DNA of 64,000 bases from Volvox africanus (Eukaryota; Chlorophyta; Chlorophyceae; Chlamydomonadales; Volvocaceae), in assembly GCA_030268105.1 (NCBI GenBank), contig BSDZ01000014.1, forward strand, positions 2,748,501 to 2,812,500, given 5' to 3'. Below, piece after piece: positions 43,975-55,274 of this stretch; position 1 is the stretch's first letter; every line of letters begins with the position of its first letter. Both the position numbers and the translations under genes were made by a program. The notes under the pieces are model-generated. The model saw only the letters and a list, made by a program, of their open reading frames with translations. It was not told the DNA's origin and did not search any database.

Positions 43975-43979
43975 TTACA
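43975..43979 (-). terminator. TGTAA poly(A) signal of small membrane protein gene
   Basis: TTACA on the plus strand, 280 nt past the stop of the minus-strand gene. Confidence 0.5.
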
Positions 43980-44259
43980 ATATGGCCGGCTCCCCACAAG
44001 GTGCAAACTCGAAAACGTGTCGCACACACGATCAGGCAAGGTTGTCTATCGATGCAAGTAAAACGGAAATGCCTAAAATCCTGTCGCGCAGCCCTCCTGA
44101 AGCGCCGCACTCGTCCTCGTTTCAATTGCCAGGTGGAATGGACCAGCCGGACAGCTCAGCATGCTACACCAACGGCGGCTCGCTCCATACGGTAGCCAGA
44201 TCAGTTTGCACGTCGTAACGGAGTAATGTTTTCTCGCACCTTAACAAGCTGCTACATGG

Positions 44260-44569
44260 CTACTCATCGCCAGGTGGGCGGATACCCATCTTCAGCTTTT
44301 CTCGCTTGATCTGTTTAGCCCCCAGTTTCTTCTTCGGCCGAGGTGGTGCAACCGCGGCCATCCGCTGATAGTTTAAGTACGAGTATAAAAGGACACTTGC
44401 AAGAACGCCGAAAACGACTCCTAAAACAACGAATACGGTGTAGGAACCATCGTCAGCTGTGGTAGGCGCCTGCAGAGATACGAAGAGACGTTATTGAGTA
44501 GATGGATCTGTGAAGCCACGGATCGCAGAGGACCAGCTTACATTGACATACCTGAGCTTCGGCGGACAT
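44260..44569 (-). CDS. Small single-span membrane protein, 75 residues
   Basis: Function unknown. Two exons, 44552-44569 (six codons, MSAEAQ) and 44260-44469, joined across an 82-nt GT-AG intron; 228 nt close exactly in frame. Residues about 15-35 (TVFVVLGVVFGVLASVLLYS) form one membrane span. The short N-terminus is acidic and the C-terminal 35 residues strongly basic (PRPKKKLGAKQIKREKLKMG, then IRPPGDE). By the positive-inside rule the basic tail would face the cytosol. The tail reminds me of short plant membrane proteins with a Lys-rich KREKLK-like end, but I cannot name the family. Support for being real: clean ATG, consensus donor GTATGT, a TGTAA 280 nt downstream, and a coherent hydropathy pattern. 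It sits head to tail with the ArfGAP gene. Confidence 0.72.
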
Positions 44570-47500
44570 TTTGATGGCTGCAAGCTTTCTGGATTAGCGT
44601 TACAAGCTGCAAAACGCGCTGTCAATAATAGGAGGGCGCAACTGATCAAATCGCAAGCCGGCCTCAGTTGGTAAGATGATTATTCTTGAAATTCCAGGCT
44701 CATAGTACCCTTGGAATTTCCAAGATTTTTTGGTCAAAGTCTTTAGTAGTACATGTTTTGTCGTACGATTTCTTACGGTGTTCCGCCTTTCATATGTCAT
44801 ACGTCTCAAATCCATAAGTCTGTTAGTGTAAGATTGTGATGACAACTGTATAGTGCATAATTGTATGTGTGTTCAGCTGGTCACACCGTCCTGCACAATT
44901 AACGGCTGCAAGCACAAAGCCTGCAAGACCGTGAGTTTCTGAGGACATGCACAAACGATGCGATGTACGCACCGGTTGATGGAAGCTAACTTAGTGGAAA
45001 CGTCTCGGGCTTAGCTTGACTTAGGGAGAGTGGGCATAAGCCGTGTCGTGTTTACTCGTGCGTACAGAACCCCGCCTGCCTGATCAAAACGCCATTTGTA
45101 GAATAAATAGCTTTCACATAGCTTCTATTTCAGGTAAAGTATAAGGCTCATTGTCATGATGTCGTCCCCAGTTTGTCTCCGATGGACATGTATGTATGGA
45201 GTTGTGAATCAGTGCCAGCTCCTCCGCACACTCATTCCACCTACACAAGACAAAACATCATGCAATGGGACACTGGCCCTGATGGCCTCCTTTAAACATT
45301 CTATTTGGAGTCGTACTGGCTCATGTACTGGCTGAAAGGAAGCGCTCATGACTTCAGCATAACGCATCTGATTTTGAGGGGTTATGTCAAAGAATCCCCA
45401 ACGACTCCACCCAGTATGGTGGAGCCTTGGTTCACGTTGAATAATCCACCAAGGACGTGGCCTTTGGCGTAGGGAAATTCCCGCCCCCATACCGACGTCC
45501 ATGGCACTGTTGTATCTCTGTTGTGTCCCCAAGGAACAGTTGAGTGCCCATAGATGCCCGTAGCTGGCTAAGGTATGCCATTGCAGCGGAACCAATATGA
45601 CATCACAAAGAAGGAAATTGTTCAAGGAAAGAAGTCGTTTGGCAGGCATTTGCCTGTGCTAAATTTAGGTCTTCCGATGTTCACCAAGGCTGTGATTATT
45701 GAATGCCAACTGGATTTCACAGGCAATGAACTTAGCAGCTTGACGTGGTCACAAACTCCTCAAAGGGAGAAGAGAAGACCTTAACCACCAGTGAATGGGA
45801 ATGGGTAGCAATCAGCAGGCCCAATGCTCAGATTCCGCTGTAGGTTTATATGAGAGTTCCAATGCAATTTTGCTTGCAAGGCAGCCAAGCTGTACGGTGG
45901 TTACGGTGGTATATTTCAACTGTTGCATGACAGTGAAAAAGTGCAGGGTTGTCTCAAGTGTCAAATACAATTACCATTTAATCATCTATGAAGATGTAAT
46001 TGTAAAATTACATATATATTTTTTAAAGCATTCAAAGGCCTGGTGCCAGAGGCCTACCTAGATTGGATACAGCTGCCTTCTTTATTCTACTGGTAGTGCC
46101 TCAGTACCCGGATATTCGATGCAAGTATATAGCATATCAATCAGTGTAAGACGTGTAATGAGTGTGATGCACTCTAGTACATCTGCACTGTGCAGCACTA
46201 TTGCACTGCTACCTTGGCGCCTGCAATTGGAATAAAGCCGCTATCTCACGGTTCAGTCACCTACTCGAAATATCCTGCAAATCATTCGACAAGATACGGC
46301 CCTCTGCTGCTGAACTGGCTCATTCATTGTTCATTTTGGCCCTCGGCCCGCACTCACGTGTCCACTCGTCCAGCAGCGGAAGGCCATACCCTGTCTCGCT
46401 CTTGGCAGTATACTTCTCATATCCTGCCTATCCCGTGAGATAGCTACTCCATATAATTGACACCATGAGCATGTCTGACAAACCACAAGATCATATATTC
46501 TTCTCACAGTGATGCTGCAACGGCTACTAGGGCTGAAATCTCAGATGCTGAAATGTCAGATGCGGCCACGCACAGACTCAGAATGTATGAATAACACACA
46601 ACCCAGTTTGGTCACCCCTTCGCTCTCAGATCCTGGTGCTCAGCGGCCTCTATTGACAACGTGGAGAGTAAGGGAACTGCCACCTGGTCGCAAGTGATTA
46701 AACCTGCCTTGTCCTGTGGTAACTAGACATCTTCTATCTCGCGGGTTCAAGGAAGTGTTTGCGGCCTGCTGCCACGTGACGGCCCCGGCGTAGATGTGAT
46801 GCCTTCCCCGATGGTCCACCATCATATAAACGTGAGGCCTTGCCATCCTTTCTGCCAGGCGCACTTACTTGTCCAATGGCCCCGTTTGAAAGGGCATTGA
46901 GCAGGAGGTGCCAGTGGGGGCGGTCTATACGGCAGTGGCCCACTGTAGGGTTGCCGGGAACAAAGAAACCTGTTTACCTGCAACCCCATGAAATGCAACG
47001 CCCTGCACCCCCGGGCCACCACCCCAGAGACAGACGTCCTCACATACATAGAACAGAGGGCTTTGGAATGCAACGCCATATCTTAGGCTCCAAAACTTTC
47101 AGGTGACGACCCTCCTTACTTAGCTCTGTCTGCACAACCAATCACAAGGTTTTGGGACCAATGCGCAAAAGGTCTGTACCTCCCTATAACAAGCAAGTCG
47201 AACGTTTTAAGTATACTGCAGACCCCAACGTACAAGGCCGTAAGAAGTTGCCCAAATTAGATCAAATGGTCCAGCATAAATTTAAATTATTGCCAACAAA
47301 TCTGCGTCCACACGCTGTTGCTCATGTTGCTTATCACTGCCCGGGAATCCTTGCCATGCTGTGCCATTGGCATCTGGAAGCACTCACTTAACCTCAGCAG
47401 CAGCGCAAAACCTGGATAATCGTCTGAACCGAGGACGTGCACAATCAGTTAAAAGGGCCGAGCACGTTCATGTACACAAGATCCGTAAGACACCAATGTC

Positions 47501-48050
47501 CTCTAACCTCTCAAAACGATCCGCAAGTGTTCTTGAAGGAAAAGCAATCCTCTCTCCAACCATTAACCCTTATAAGTTCACCCCTCCCTTGCACCTCCCC
47601 GCCAGTGCGGTCTGCCATCCCTGTAATAGGTTGCGCACCTCTCGCCAAATGCCTCCATGGCTTCCAGCCGACAAGGTCGAATGAAGAAGGCCACTACAAT
47701 ACGGGCATTACCTTCTACGCCCATAGACACTTCCAAATTCGCCAAGTGCTCCCAATTCAATGGCTGTGCACTGTGCTTTAATACATAGCGCTTGGTGGCC
47801 TTATAAACTTCGGAACTCAAGTCAGAAGCATGGCAAACGCAGCATTTTGTCAAGCAAATCCAGCAAGGGCGAAAGCACCCTGGCCCCCATCCTGGACAAC
47901 GCACATCGAAGGCTTCAAAACAGGAGCCCTACTATAATGCAAAAATGACCGTCACATGGTGGCTAAGATGCGCATAAGAAACGCTGCTCGTATTTGCAGC
48001 TTCGGATGGCTGCAGCCAGCAGCTTGATTACTTGTCGGGGCTTGCGGAAC
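44570..48050. other. Long unassigned spacer with exon-like minus-strand tracts
   Basis: Between the small membrane protein and ArfGAP genes. No recognised domain on either strand. The exon-like minus-strand tracts at 45209-47904 are listed separately; the rest shows nothing identifiable. Confidence 0.4.
45209..47904 (-). other. Possible unrecognised gene or decayed element
   Basis: Several minus-strand open stretches end in good donors. One (from about 47830) reads VYKATKRYVLKHSAQPLNWE and HLANLEVSMGVEGNARIVV, ending at a GTGCGC donor near 47650. One around 46955-47090 ends at a GTAAAC donor. One at about 46885-46967 lies between a CAG acceptor and a GTAAGT donor (HCRIDRPHWHLLLNALSNG). One after 46850 reads RPHVYMMVDHRGRHHIYAG. 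A longer frame lies at 45209-45649 (GWSRWGFFDITPQNQMRYAE). I could not join them into one frame or match a family. It may be an organelle-targeted helical-repeat gene, a pseudogene or a mobile element remnant. Confidence 0.25.
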
Positions 48051-51000
48051 TCACCACTTACCCCACTCCTCCTCCTCCCCCTCTGGTTCCCTGGCTGCGT
48101 GGCTCAGTGCCGGCATGCTCTTCGACTTGTGCGTGGGCCCTGGGGCCCTGGGGCCCTTTGCGCTCCCACTGCGGCTTGGCTGAGCAGGCGCGGCGGACCG
48201 GTCCACCTTGCTGCTCCCCTTGGTCCAGTCATCCCAACCTGTAAACCCCAGAAGAAAAGCAATCACACCGTCAGAAGGCGTACAGCCAGTGACAGTGACA
48301 CTGCAGCTTCATAGACGACCACGGGACGGATTCTGAATCTACTTCACAAAACATAATATCTCCTTACAAGCACACCTGTGTGCGTCAAAAGGAGGACTCA
48401 CCATCACCATTACCTCCATCCGCGTCAAAACCAGAGAAGCCTCCACCATCTGCCTTTCCACCAGCCGCCCGGCCGCTTGCCTGGGTCTGCCCCGAGCCAG
48501 ACTCGGCCCCATCAGAGTTGAGCCGCTGAGAACTCGTTGGCACCCCAGCATAATTGGGATTATCGCCTGCAAACACACAGCACGGGCTTGGTAAGCCTTG
48601 TGAGACAGACGGCATCGCGTAGAGGCCCCTTTTGCCTGCCAAGTGCAACTTTGCTGATCCACGGAATTTCGTTTGTAAAGCCGCATCACTATTTATTCCT
48701 ACGGGTTAATACGTTTATTAATATAGTGTTAATAATCCCGTTTGGCCATGTAGGTGTTGCTATGGGTTCTAGCATTGCTTCCTGGTATAGTGTTTGGTTA
48801 TTGGCAACGACTCGTAACACCGTTGAACGTTCACATCCCTCCCGACGTTCGCGGGCCAATTTGCGTGCCATAGGAGACGCAATTGTATCATCCCTTAAGC
48901 CATCCTGCAAAACCAAGTGTGTGTCTATTAACGCACTGGGTAAGGCTCTCGTGCATTAAACCACAGCACACCATTGCAAGGTATGACTACCAGATGCGGC
49001 AAATGTTCGCCGAAAGCAACCCCCCCCACACACACCGTCAACATAGTGAACGCCAAATGGCTGGGACGGTGAGCTTATGCGGCAATAGAAGTTCGGACAT
49101 TACGCCATACAACATCGCGCTCCAATCAACGGCACCCACCCCAACGCGATGACCCAACGGCGGTATAGCCTCCTGCCCCGCCGCCGCTGGTGGAAGCCAC
49201 CGCGGCGGCCCGCTGGGACCCCAGGTCCACGGCAATGCCCTGCTGCCGTGCCGCCTGCTCCACCGTGGAGGCTACCTTGGCATACAACCCGCTCAGGGCA
49301 GCAAAGCCAGTCTGGGAAGATGGACGGCGGCATGGGCGCATGAAAGACAGAATTAAAACATGTTAACAAGTCGGGAATGGTTAAGAATAAATCGGTCAAG
49401 AGGCCATGCATTCCTGCGTCAGCTTCCTAGCGAGGCAAGATGTGAACATGTTTAGTTGGTTGCGTCACTGCCGTTGACGCCCGCAGTGGATGCATCATCC
49501 AATGAAGTATTTAAAATACGGCATCTCTGCAGACGATGACAGAAAAACCTATCTGTTTGCTCAACAACACCATATTTTTAGCCCTTAACGACATGAGGAC
49601 GGACGCTTCAAATACGCCTGACCAAAACATTCATATTAGCCATCCAGGTAGCTGCCAGTTGGCAGTCGGGAAAATTGAATCCGCTTATCAAGCACGACTA
49701 CCACATCCCCACCCGTCGGCCATGTCCTTATCGCAGCTGACCCAACATCTTACCTGTGCAGCATGCGCCGCCTTCTCGCTTATCACTTTGGCATTGTGGC
49801 TCAGTGCCTCTCCAACCTGCTTCTCTTGGAGCGTCTGGCTCAGCTGTGCCGAACCGCTGCGGTTGTGGACCCAAATCGCAAAGTGAAGGGACCGGGCAGA
49901 TGTAACGAGAGCGGCAAAGGCCTTGCTCACATGAAAGGCACGTCGGAGACACCTAGCCAATACGTGCGTCGGGACTTATTGGGAAGATCAGCGTCCAAAC
50001 CAGCGGCAAACGGTCGCGGAAACTGTTTGCTTTAGCATTACCTTTTAACAACCTGCGTCGCAGTTTTAGCAGCCGTCTCTGCAGCCTTTGTGACCGAGGT
50101 GAACGTGGAGGAAAACAGCTGTGTCAGGTCGTCCACACCTCCTTGCGGTTTGGCGCGTGGAGGCGGCGTGGATCCGAACCCCACGTACTTCCCACCCTGG
50201 TTGGGGGGAAGACCCTCAGGACGCGAGGCATTCTCCTGCAATGTTTGGGCAGTAGACACCCTATCAGCAGCTTTATGCGTCCCCAAAACACTTCCATCTT
50301 AAAGGCACATAAGCTATGAGCAAATCCCCACCCTGTCCAATACTCGCAATCCTAGGCATACGCCTTCATAGAGCATAATGCTCGGTGTCTATAAAAGGCG
50401 GGGAGGATCTCAACCATTCGCGGCGGAGGTTCACGTGGAGCGCTATCATCTCACGTCCGTGACAGCCGCAGACCTCCAAACCCCTTAAAAGACTGGACCC
50501 TCCCGTAGAGGGCAGAGTTCAACGGGACGCGCCACTTGCCGCGAGGCTACACGTGACGCACCTGAATTTTTCGCGCAAAAAATGTTTCCTTGCCCGCAGC
50601 AGACGCCTCCAGCTGCGCCCGGGTGTATTCGCTGCGATTTGTGAACCCACCCGATGCCCCCTGCGGCACAATCAACGCATATGCGGTGGTTCACATTCCA
50701 GCCTGCCCATATTCGTCACCAGCATTATAAAGGAAAAAGCACCGCATTAGAACTGCATGCTGCATCCCATTCCCCCTATTCGCCCCTGGCAACGCACCCC
50801 GACCCCAGAAATTCCGGTGGTGGCGTTCACACCATTCAATTCGTCCCCTTAGCCAATCCTTGACTGTGCAGTAACACGCATCGCTGGTTTCAATCCCACT
50901 CGTTCTACCCTTCTAGCTAGAGCGCAGATGCCTCCCACCCAGATCACAACTCACCGAGCCTTTGCTCGCGTCCTCCTGAGCGCCCCAATCGTCCCAATCA

Positions 51001-51792
51001 TCATCTTTGCGCTTTGCTGCTGACGCCGTCGGATTCAACCTTGCGGTGCTGGTTGGAACTGGGGCCCCAACCTCTGAAGGTGAAGGCGGTGTGTAGTCAC
51101 GACCTTCTACGCTAGCGCGCAGCTTCTCTCGATAGAACTGCGCGGACATTTGCGACGATGATTAGGCGGAAACCTTCGCAACCGTGAAACCTATACGTCA
51201 ACGCACCTCCGCCGCACGGGTATTGTACTTGTCCCTGATGTCCACGTTCTTATCTACGCCATACTGCTTCAGGAACGCGTTCAGCTTAGCGTTGCCGCCG
51301 AGCTGCATTTTCTTTAATTGCTCAGGGGACCACGAATCCATCGTGACGGATCTGCAGAGACAGGACCAGTATTTTAAACATCTATCCCCAGCTTTACAAT
51401 AAACTAGATAGACCGCACCCACTTCACGCGCACCTGACGAAGCTGATGTGAACACCCAAACCGCGATGTCGCCCACTGCATTCTAAGCACATGAACGTTC
51501 CGTATGAAACTGCAATAAACATAAGAGGGTTCGGTCACAATTACCAGTATCAGCAACGCAATTCGCGCTCACTGCGTTGATCCTTCATGCAACTCGCAGA
51601 TGATGGCCATCAAGACCATACCTGACGCCCATTGAGGGTTCTTCATCTCGCAATCCGAACAAACCTGAAATAAATGCACCCTGATTAACATAATGGAAAT
51701 GAATTTACCCAGCTGAGACAGTTGCACCTCACCCTATTGTCGGGGCGAGATTGCAGCTCACGAAGGATGGCAAGGGCCTCTGCTGATGCCAT
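48051..51792 (-). CDS. ArfGAP1-type GTPase-activating protein
   Basis: Stimulates GTP hydrolysis by Arf1 on Golgi membranes during COPI vesicle cycling. Exons: 51733-51792, 51622-51664, 51434-51509, 51207-51351, 50955-51137, 50562-50660, 50042-50235, 49754-49856, 49140-49311, 48402-48566, 48051-48238; 1428 nt, 475 residues. The N-terminal zinc finger is CxxC-x16-CxxC at Cys22, 25, 42 and 45 with [17 protein letters not shown], where Arg50 is the arginine finger. [17 protein letters not shown] and YREKL complete the GAP domain. Then comes [20 protein letters not shown], typical of ArfGAP1 and plant AGD6/7. The C-terminal half holds Ala-rich helices, a Gly/Ser-rich linker and acidic-Trp motifs [16 protein letters not shown] and a terminal EEEEWGKW, resembling coat-binding motifs. 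The start ATG precedes the conserved [15 protein letters not shown]. Confidence 0.93.
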
Positions 51793-53504
51793 CTTGTCAA
51801 ACTCGTCCGCACAACGTCAGGTGCGGGTGCCTAATAACTTTGATTAGCCAGGCCAGGAAACACTGGCAACACCTTGATCACGCACGGATACGCCTCCAGC
51901 GGTAAAGAACTTCACGAATACTCGTGGTGTAGCTAAATGGAACTATGCATAGACAGGATTTGGACAAAATTAATGGAGTGTTTTCCCAATATTGTATAAA
52001 TACTATAATTATACAATAAAACCATGTGACGTATTTCACATCGCCTCATGAATCTAACAACAATGTGTAAAGTCACAAAACCGTTGCGAGTATGTCGTAC
52101 AAGTGCAACGGGTCATGCAATGAGAAACGGACCTTGAGTATAAATAGACTTAATTTTTCTACTAAAAGAGCAAGTATCCAAATGTTTTTAGAAAACACTC
52201 TAAAAACGTGAAGCTGTGGCTTGAAGCTGCCTGACATACTATCTAATGCTTACATAACCGACCCTGCTGAGCCGTTTGGAAGACTCGAAGGCCTGAGCTA
52301 AATAATACACTTGCTTGTAACCCACTGGGAAAGGCTCTGAGACGAGTTGAAGATGACTGCCACTTTTCCCTTTTGCCATAAGACCTTTTTAGATAATAGA
52401 TCCGACTAACAGCACCGGTTGACCGGTGTCGGTATGTGCAGCTAGTGGTCTGTCCCTATTTCAGTACATGGTTGATGCACACAGGCAGCTGCATGCAGAC
52501 TTGATGGTTGGCGTCCGGGGGCAATAGTTTGCCTGGCTACAATGCAGGTTTGCTCTCCTAGCAAGACCACTATAGTATCCTGGGGTATCTACGGGCAATA
52601 TCTAGGGTGTCTGAGTCTGGATATCCTTCCGATCGGGCCTTTGTTTGTTGAGGCGGATATGCATGACAGAGATACAACAACCACAACCAGATCTTGTCCC
52701 CACAGCCAAATGTGGATGCCCTATGTCAGCCCTCAACCCCATAATGAGACAGTAAAGAGTCCGTAAAAAAACAACCCATAATGGACCTCACCCCATAATG
52801 GACCACTATCCTGGATGGACCCATTGAGGGCTTAACCCCCTAGACGTGTTACGGGCCGTAAATGGGCACCCCCCATAAGGGGGTAATAGATGGGCCGTAA
52901 TGTGTTGATACCATAATGGGCCCATCTTTTCATTTCAAGTGACACATAATGGCCTTGTAATTTCACAATACCCCATTTTGAGATTTTAGTCCATAATGGT
53001 CCGTTATCTCACCAATAAGCCATCCATGGGGATATTGTAACCAATGTACGGTAGGACAATAACACAATCCAACACTGAATTTGGCCAGCAGCAGCATCAC
53101 AACACATCTAATTAATAGGAACATCTTTCCAGGGATACCAAGCAAATCTATCCCTACATAAGCAAGCAAGCAAGGTTAACCTAATATCATTTGCCAAAAC
53201 CCTATCCAAGTTCATTCTCCAAGACCAGATGATATACACACACAATACTACCATTGTATAGTGACCCTGCACTTCTTCCCAAATAGCACCCCCATATTAG
53301 CGTGGGAGTACCCTACTTCCGCCTGCCCTGCTGCTTGTGCCTCTGCCTGTCCCCACTGCTGCTGGTGCTGCTGCTGACTTCACATGGTGGGCAATCTGCT
53401 GCTGACATGCCAGGATAGTCTTTTTCTTCATTTCTGCTGCTGCTGCTCCATGAGGCAAGTCGTCATCATCCTGCTGGTTAACGTTCATGTGAACCTGCCT
53501 ACCA
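51793..53504. other. Intergenic: ArfGAP upstream region and repeat-rich spacer
   Basis: ArfGAP promoter side at the left, an AT-rich tract near 51960-52230, then a spacer with recurring CATAATGG (52738-53000). A minus-strand open frame at 53297-53488 with Gln/Ala-rich low complexity is not convincing as a gene. Confidence 0.45.
52738..53000 (+). repeat. Clustered CATAATG(G) motif
   Basis: CATAATG occurs about six times in some 260 bp (near 52740, 52778, 52795, 52912, 52945 and 52992), usually within cccCATAATGGacc, with related ATGGGC and CCATTTT words between. Spacing is irregular, so it is not a simple tandem array. Confidence 0.6.
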
Positions 53505-54425
53505 TCCTCAAACGGACGGGCAGACGGAACTCATGAACCGTACTTTGGGTGACATGCTGCGTACTTACGCAAGCAATAATCCTCGCGCGTGGGATACTTA
53601 TCTCTCTGCTGCTGAGTTTGCCATGAACAATTCTGTTGATTGATCTACGTGGCATTCTCTGTTCTTCTTGCACTATGGCTTCCACCCTGCAATTCCACTT
53701 GCTCGGGAGTTGGATGTTTCAAAATCGGCTGCTAAGCCTTTGTGAAGTCGTAATCTGACCGCATGGCAGAAGCTAAACCCTAAAAGCCTGCTCGAGGCTG
53801 CTCAGCAACGTGCGACTGACTACTACAACCATGGCAAGAAGGAACCGACCCTCAAATCCGGTGACAACCTCTACTCCTAAGTACCAAAAAACCATGGCAA
53901 CCCTGCATACCCTACCCTGCATACCCTACCCTACCCTACCCTGCATTGTATAGGTCCTTACCCTGTAAAGTGATTTGTTGGTTAGGCAGCGGCCGAGCTT
54001 GTCCTTCCGTCTCATATGCATATTCACCCCACATTCCATGTGTCATTGCTGCGACCTTACCGGGCGGAACCTGATACCAATGCATCCAATACATCCTCTC
54101 GAAACCCCAGGACCAGACCTCATGCGCCGTGTTGTATCTCTGTGTTAATATCCGCCAAACTGTTCAGGCCCGATAGGAAGATGTCCGGTTTCCTGATCAT
54201 CCTGGATATTTACCTTAGATACCCCAGGATACTACAGGCCGCCGCCCGCCATGGATTGGAAAACACCCCACCCTACTCGGTAGAGTGCATCCTTGACTAC
54301 CATGCACGCCGTCTTGGGAAGAAGGCTAGTGCATGAGCACCTTGTCAAGTGGAAAGGGTACTCTTCTGACCAAAACAGCTGGGAACCTGCGCACAACTTA
54401 ACTTCCAACCAGATCTAACCAGACG
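53505..54425 (+). pseudogene. Decayed chromovirus fragment: integrase and chromodomain
   Basis: Plus-strand remnant of a Ty3/gypsy element related to the one next to it but in opposite orientation. From 53505 it reads a weathered integrase core end (DMLRTYASNNPRAWDTYLSA, AAEFAMNNS, HYGFHPAIPLARELDV). After stops and frame changes come IHPTFHVSLLRPYRA near 54013 and the chromodomain-like [20 protein letters not shown] near 54340. It carries several in-frame stops, a CCCTA-rich short repeat at 53896-53945, and no visible LTR, so it is a fragment older than its neighbour. Confidence 0.85.
53896..53945 (+). repeat. Short CCCTA/CCCTGCATA repeat
   Basis: Irregular tandem of ccctgcata and ccctac words inside the decayed chromovirus fragment. 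It resembles telomere-like C-rich repeats only superficially and is probably replication slippage. Confidence 0.5.
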
Positions 54426-54504
54426 GTGTTGAAAGGATGGCTTAGAGGATGATCACAGTACCATTGCATGTACTACGATTGCCCCTCAAACGTCCAGAGG
54501 GATG

Positions 54505-54509
54505 TGAAC
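54505..54509. repeat. Target-site duplication TGAAC, left copy
   Basis: TGAAC directly before the left LTR, repeated at 59339-59343 directly after the right LTR. Five bp is the usual duplication for Ty3/gypsy integration. Confidence 0.9.
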
Positions 54510-54818
54510 TGTTGTATCACCCCAAACTAGTGGTAGTGATAACTACCGGTTGATAGGAAGAGCAGAGCATAGGTACTCTGAGCTCAGTACGGAAAGCCTC
54601 CGTAAAGAACCGTAATCTCTTAAGGAAGAGAAAACGTGGATATGTATTAAGGAAATACATATGATCAACCAGTGAAACCGAACTCAACTGAGTCTACCAG
54701 TGACAGTGTCACAGTTGCACTAGGGCATGCAACCCTTAGCCTCTATATTTGCACATAGAGGGTGTAGCCACGGGCTACTTACTTAGCAAGGAGCTAAGGC
54801 CGGTACCGTAATACAACA
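54510..54818 (-). repeat. 3' LTR of the chromovirus
   Basis: 309 bp, identical to the right copy except one extra T near 54619. Starts TGTTG and ends CAACA on the plus strand. Confidence 0.95.
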
Positions 54819-54822
54819 ACTA

Positions 54823-54832
54823 TTCCCCCTTT
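54823..54832 (-). other. Polypurine tract
   Basis: AAAGGGGGAA on the element strand, four nt from the 3' LTR; expected primer for plus-strand DNA synthesis. Confidence 0.75.
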
Positions 54833-55274
54833 AGGACGCGGCATCCTCACAGCGCCCTCGTGCACGGGCTCGAGCTGCTTCAAGATCAGGGATCAGGTCA
54901 GGGGTAAAGTTCTGCGCAGGTTCCCAGCTGTTTTGGTCGGAAGAATAACCCTTCCACTTGACAAGGTATTCATGCACCAGCCGTTTTCGTTTCTTCCCGA
55001 TACGGCGAGCACGGTCGTCAAGAATGCGCTCAACCGAGTAGAGTGGTTCGTTGTTCAACCAATCTACTGGTGGCAGTCCATCAGGACTAGTCCCGGGGTT
55101 TCCAGAGGAAATATTGGATCCATTGGTAACCAACGTATCTGGTACTGCCCTGTAAGGACGCAGCAGAGACATGTGGAAGGTGGGGTGAATACACATATTC
55201 GAGGGAAGGACAAGCTCGGCCGCTGCCTGACCAACCATGCGTTTCACAGGGTAAGGTCCCACCCAACGCGGCAA
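54831..55274 (-). pseudogene. Chromovirus pol C-terminus with chromodomain
   Basis: Last pol segment in its own frame. It reads PRWVGPYPVKRMVG and SNMCIHPTFHMSLLRPYRA, then the chromodomain YSVERILDDRARR and [19 protein letters not shown], with the aromatic residues of methyl-lysine-binding chromodomains. It is out of frame with the integrase core upstream, the shift being near 55400 in the 55380-55420 stretch. Confidence 0.85.

Larger units (their letters stand above)
42959..44259. other. Intergenic between convergent SF1 and small membrane protein genes
   Basis: Holds the two facing 3' UTRs with TGTAA signals at 43152 (plus) and 43975 (minus). About 800 bp between them show no coding feature. 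Confidence 0.5.

Noticed and set aside
53297..53488. Gln/Ala-rich minus-strand frame as a gene
   Set aside because: Driven by a CTG/GCT microsatellite-like stretch; no start context or homology.
53896..53945. Interstitial telomere
   Set aside because: The C-rich words are irregular and lie inside a decayed retroelement; no long uniform telomere array.
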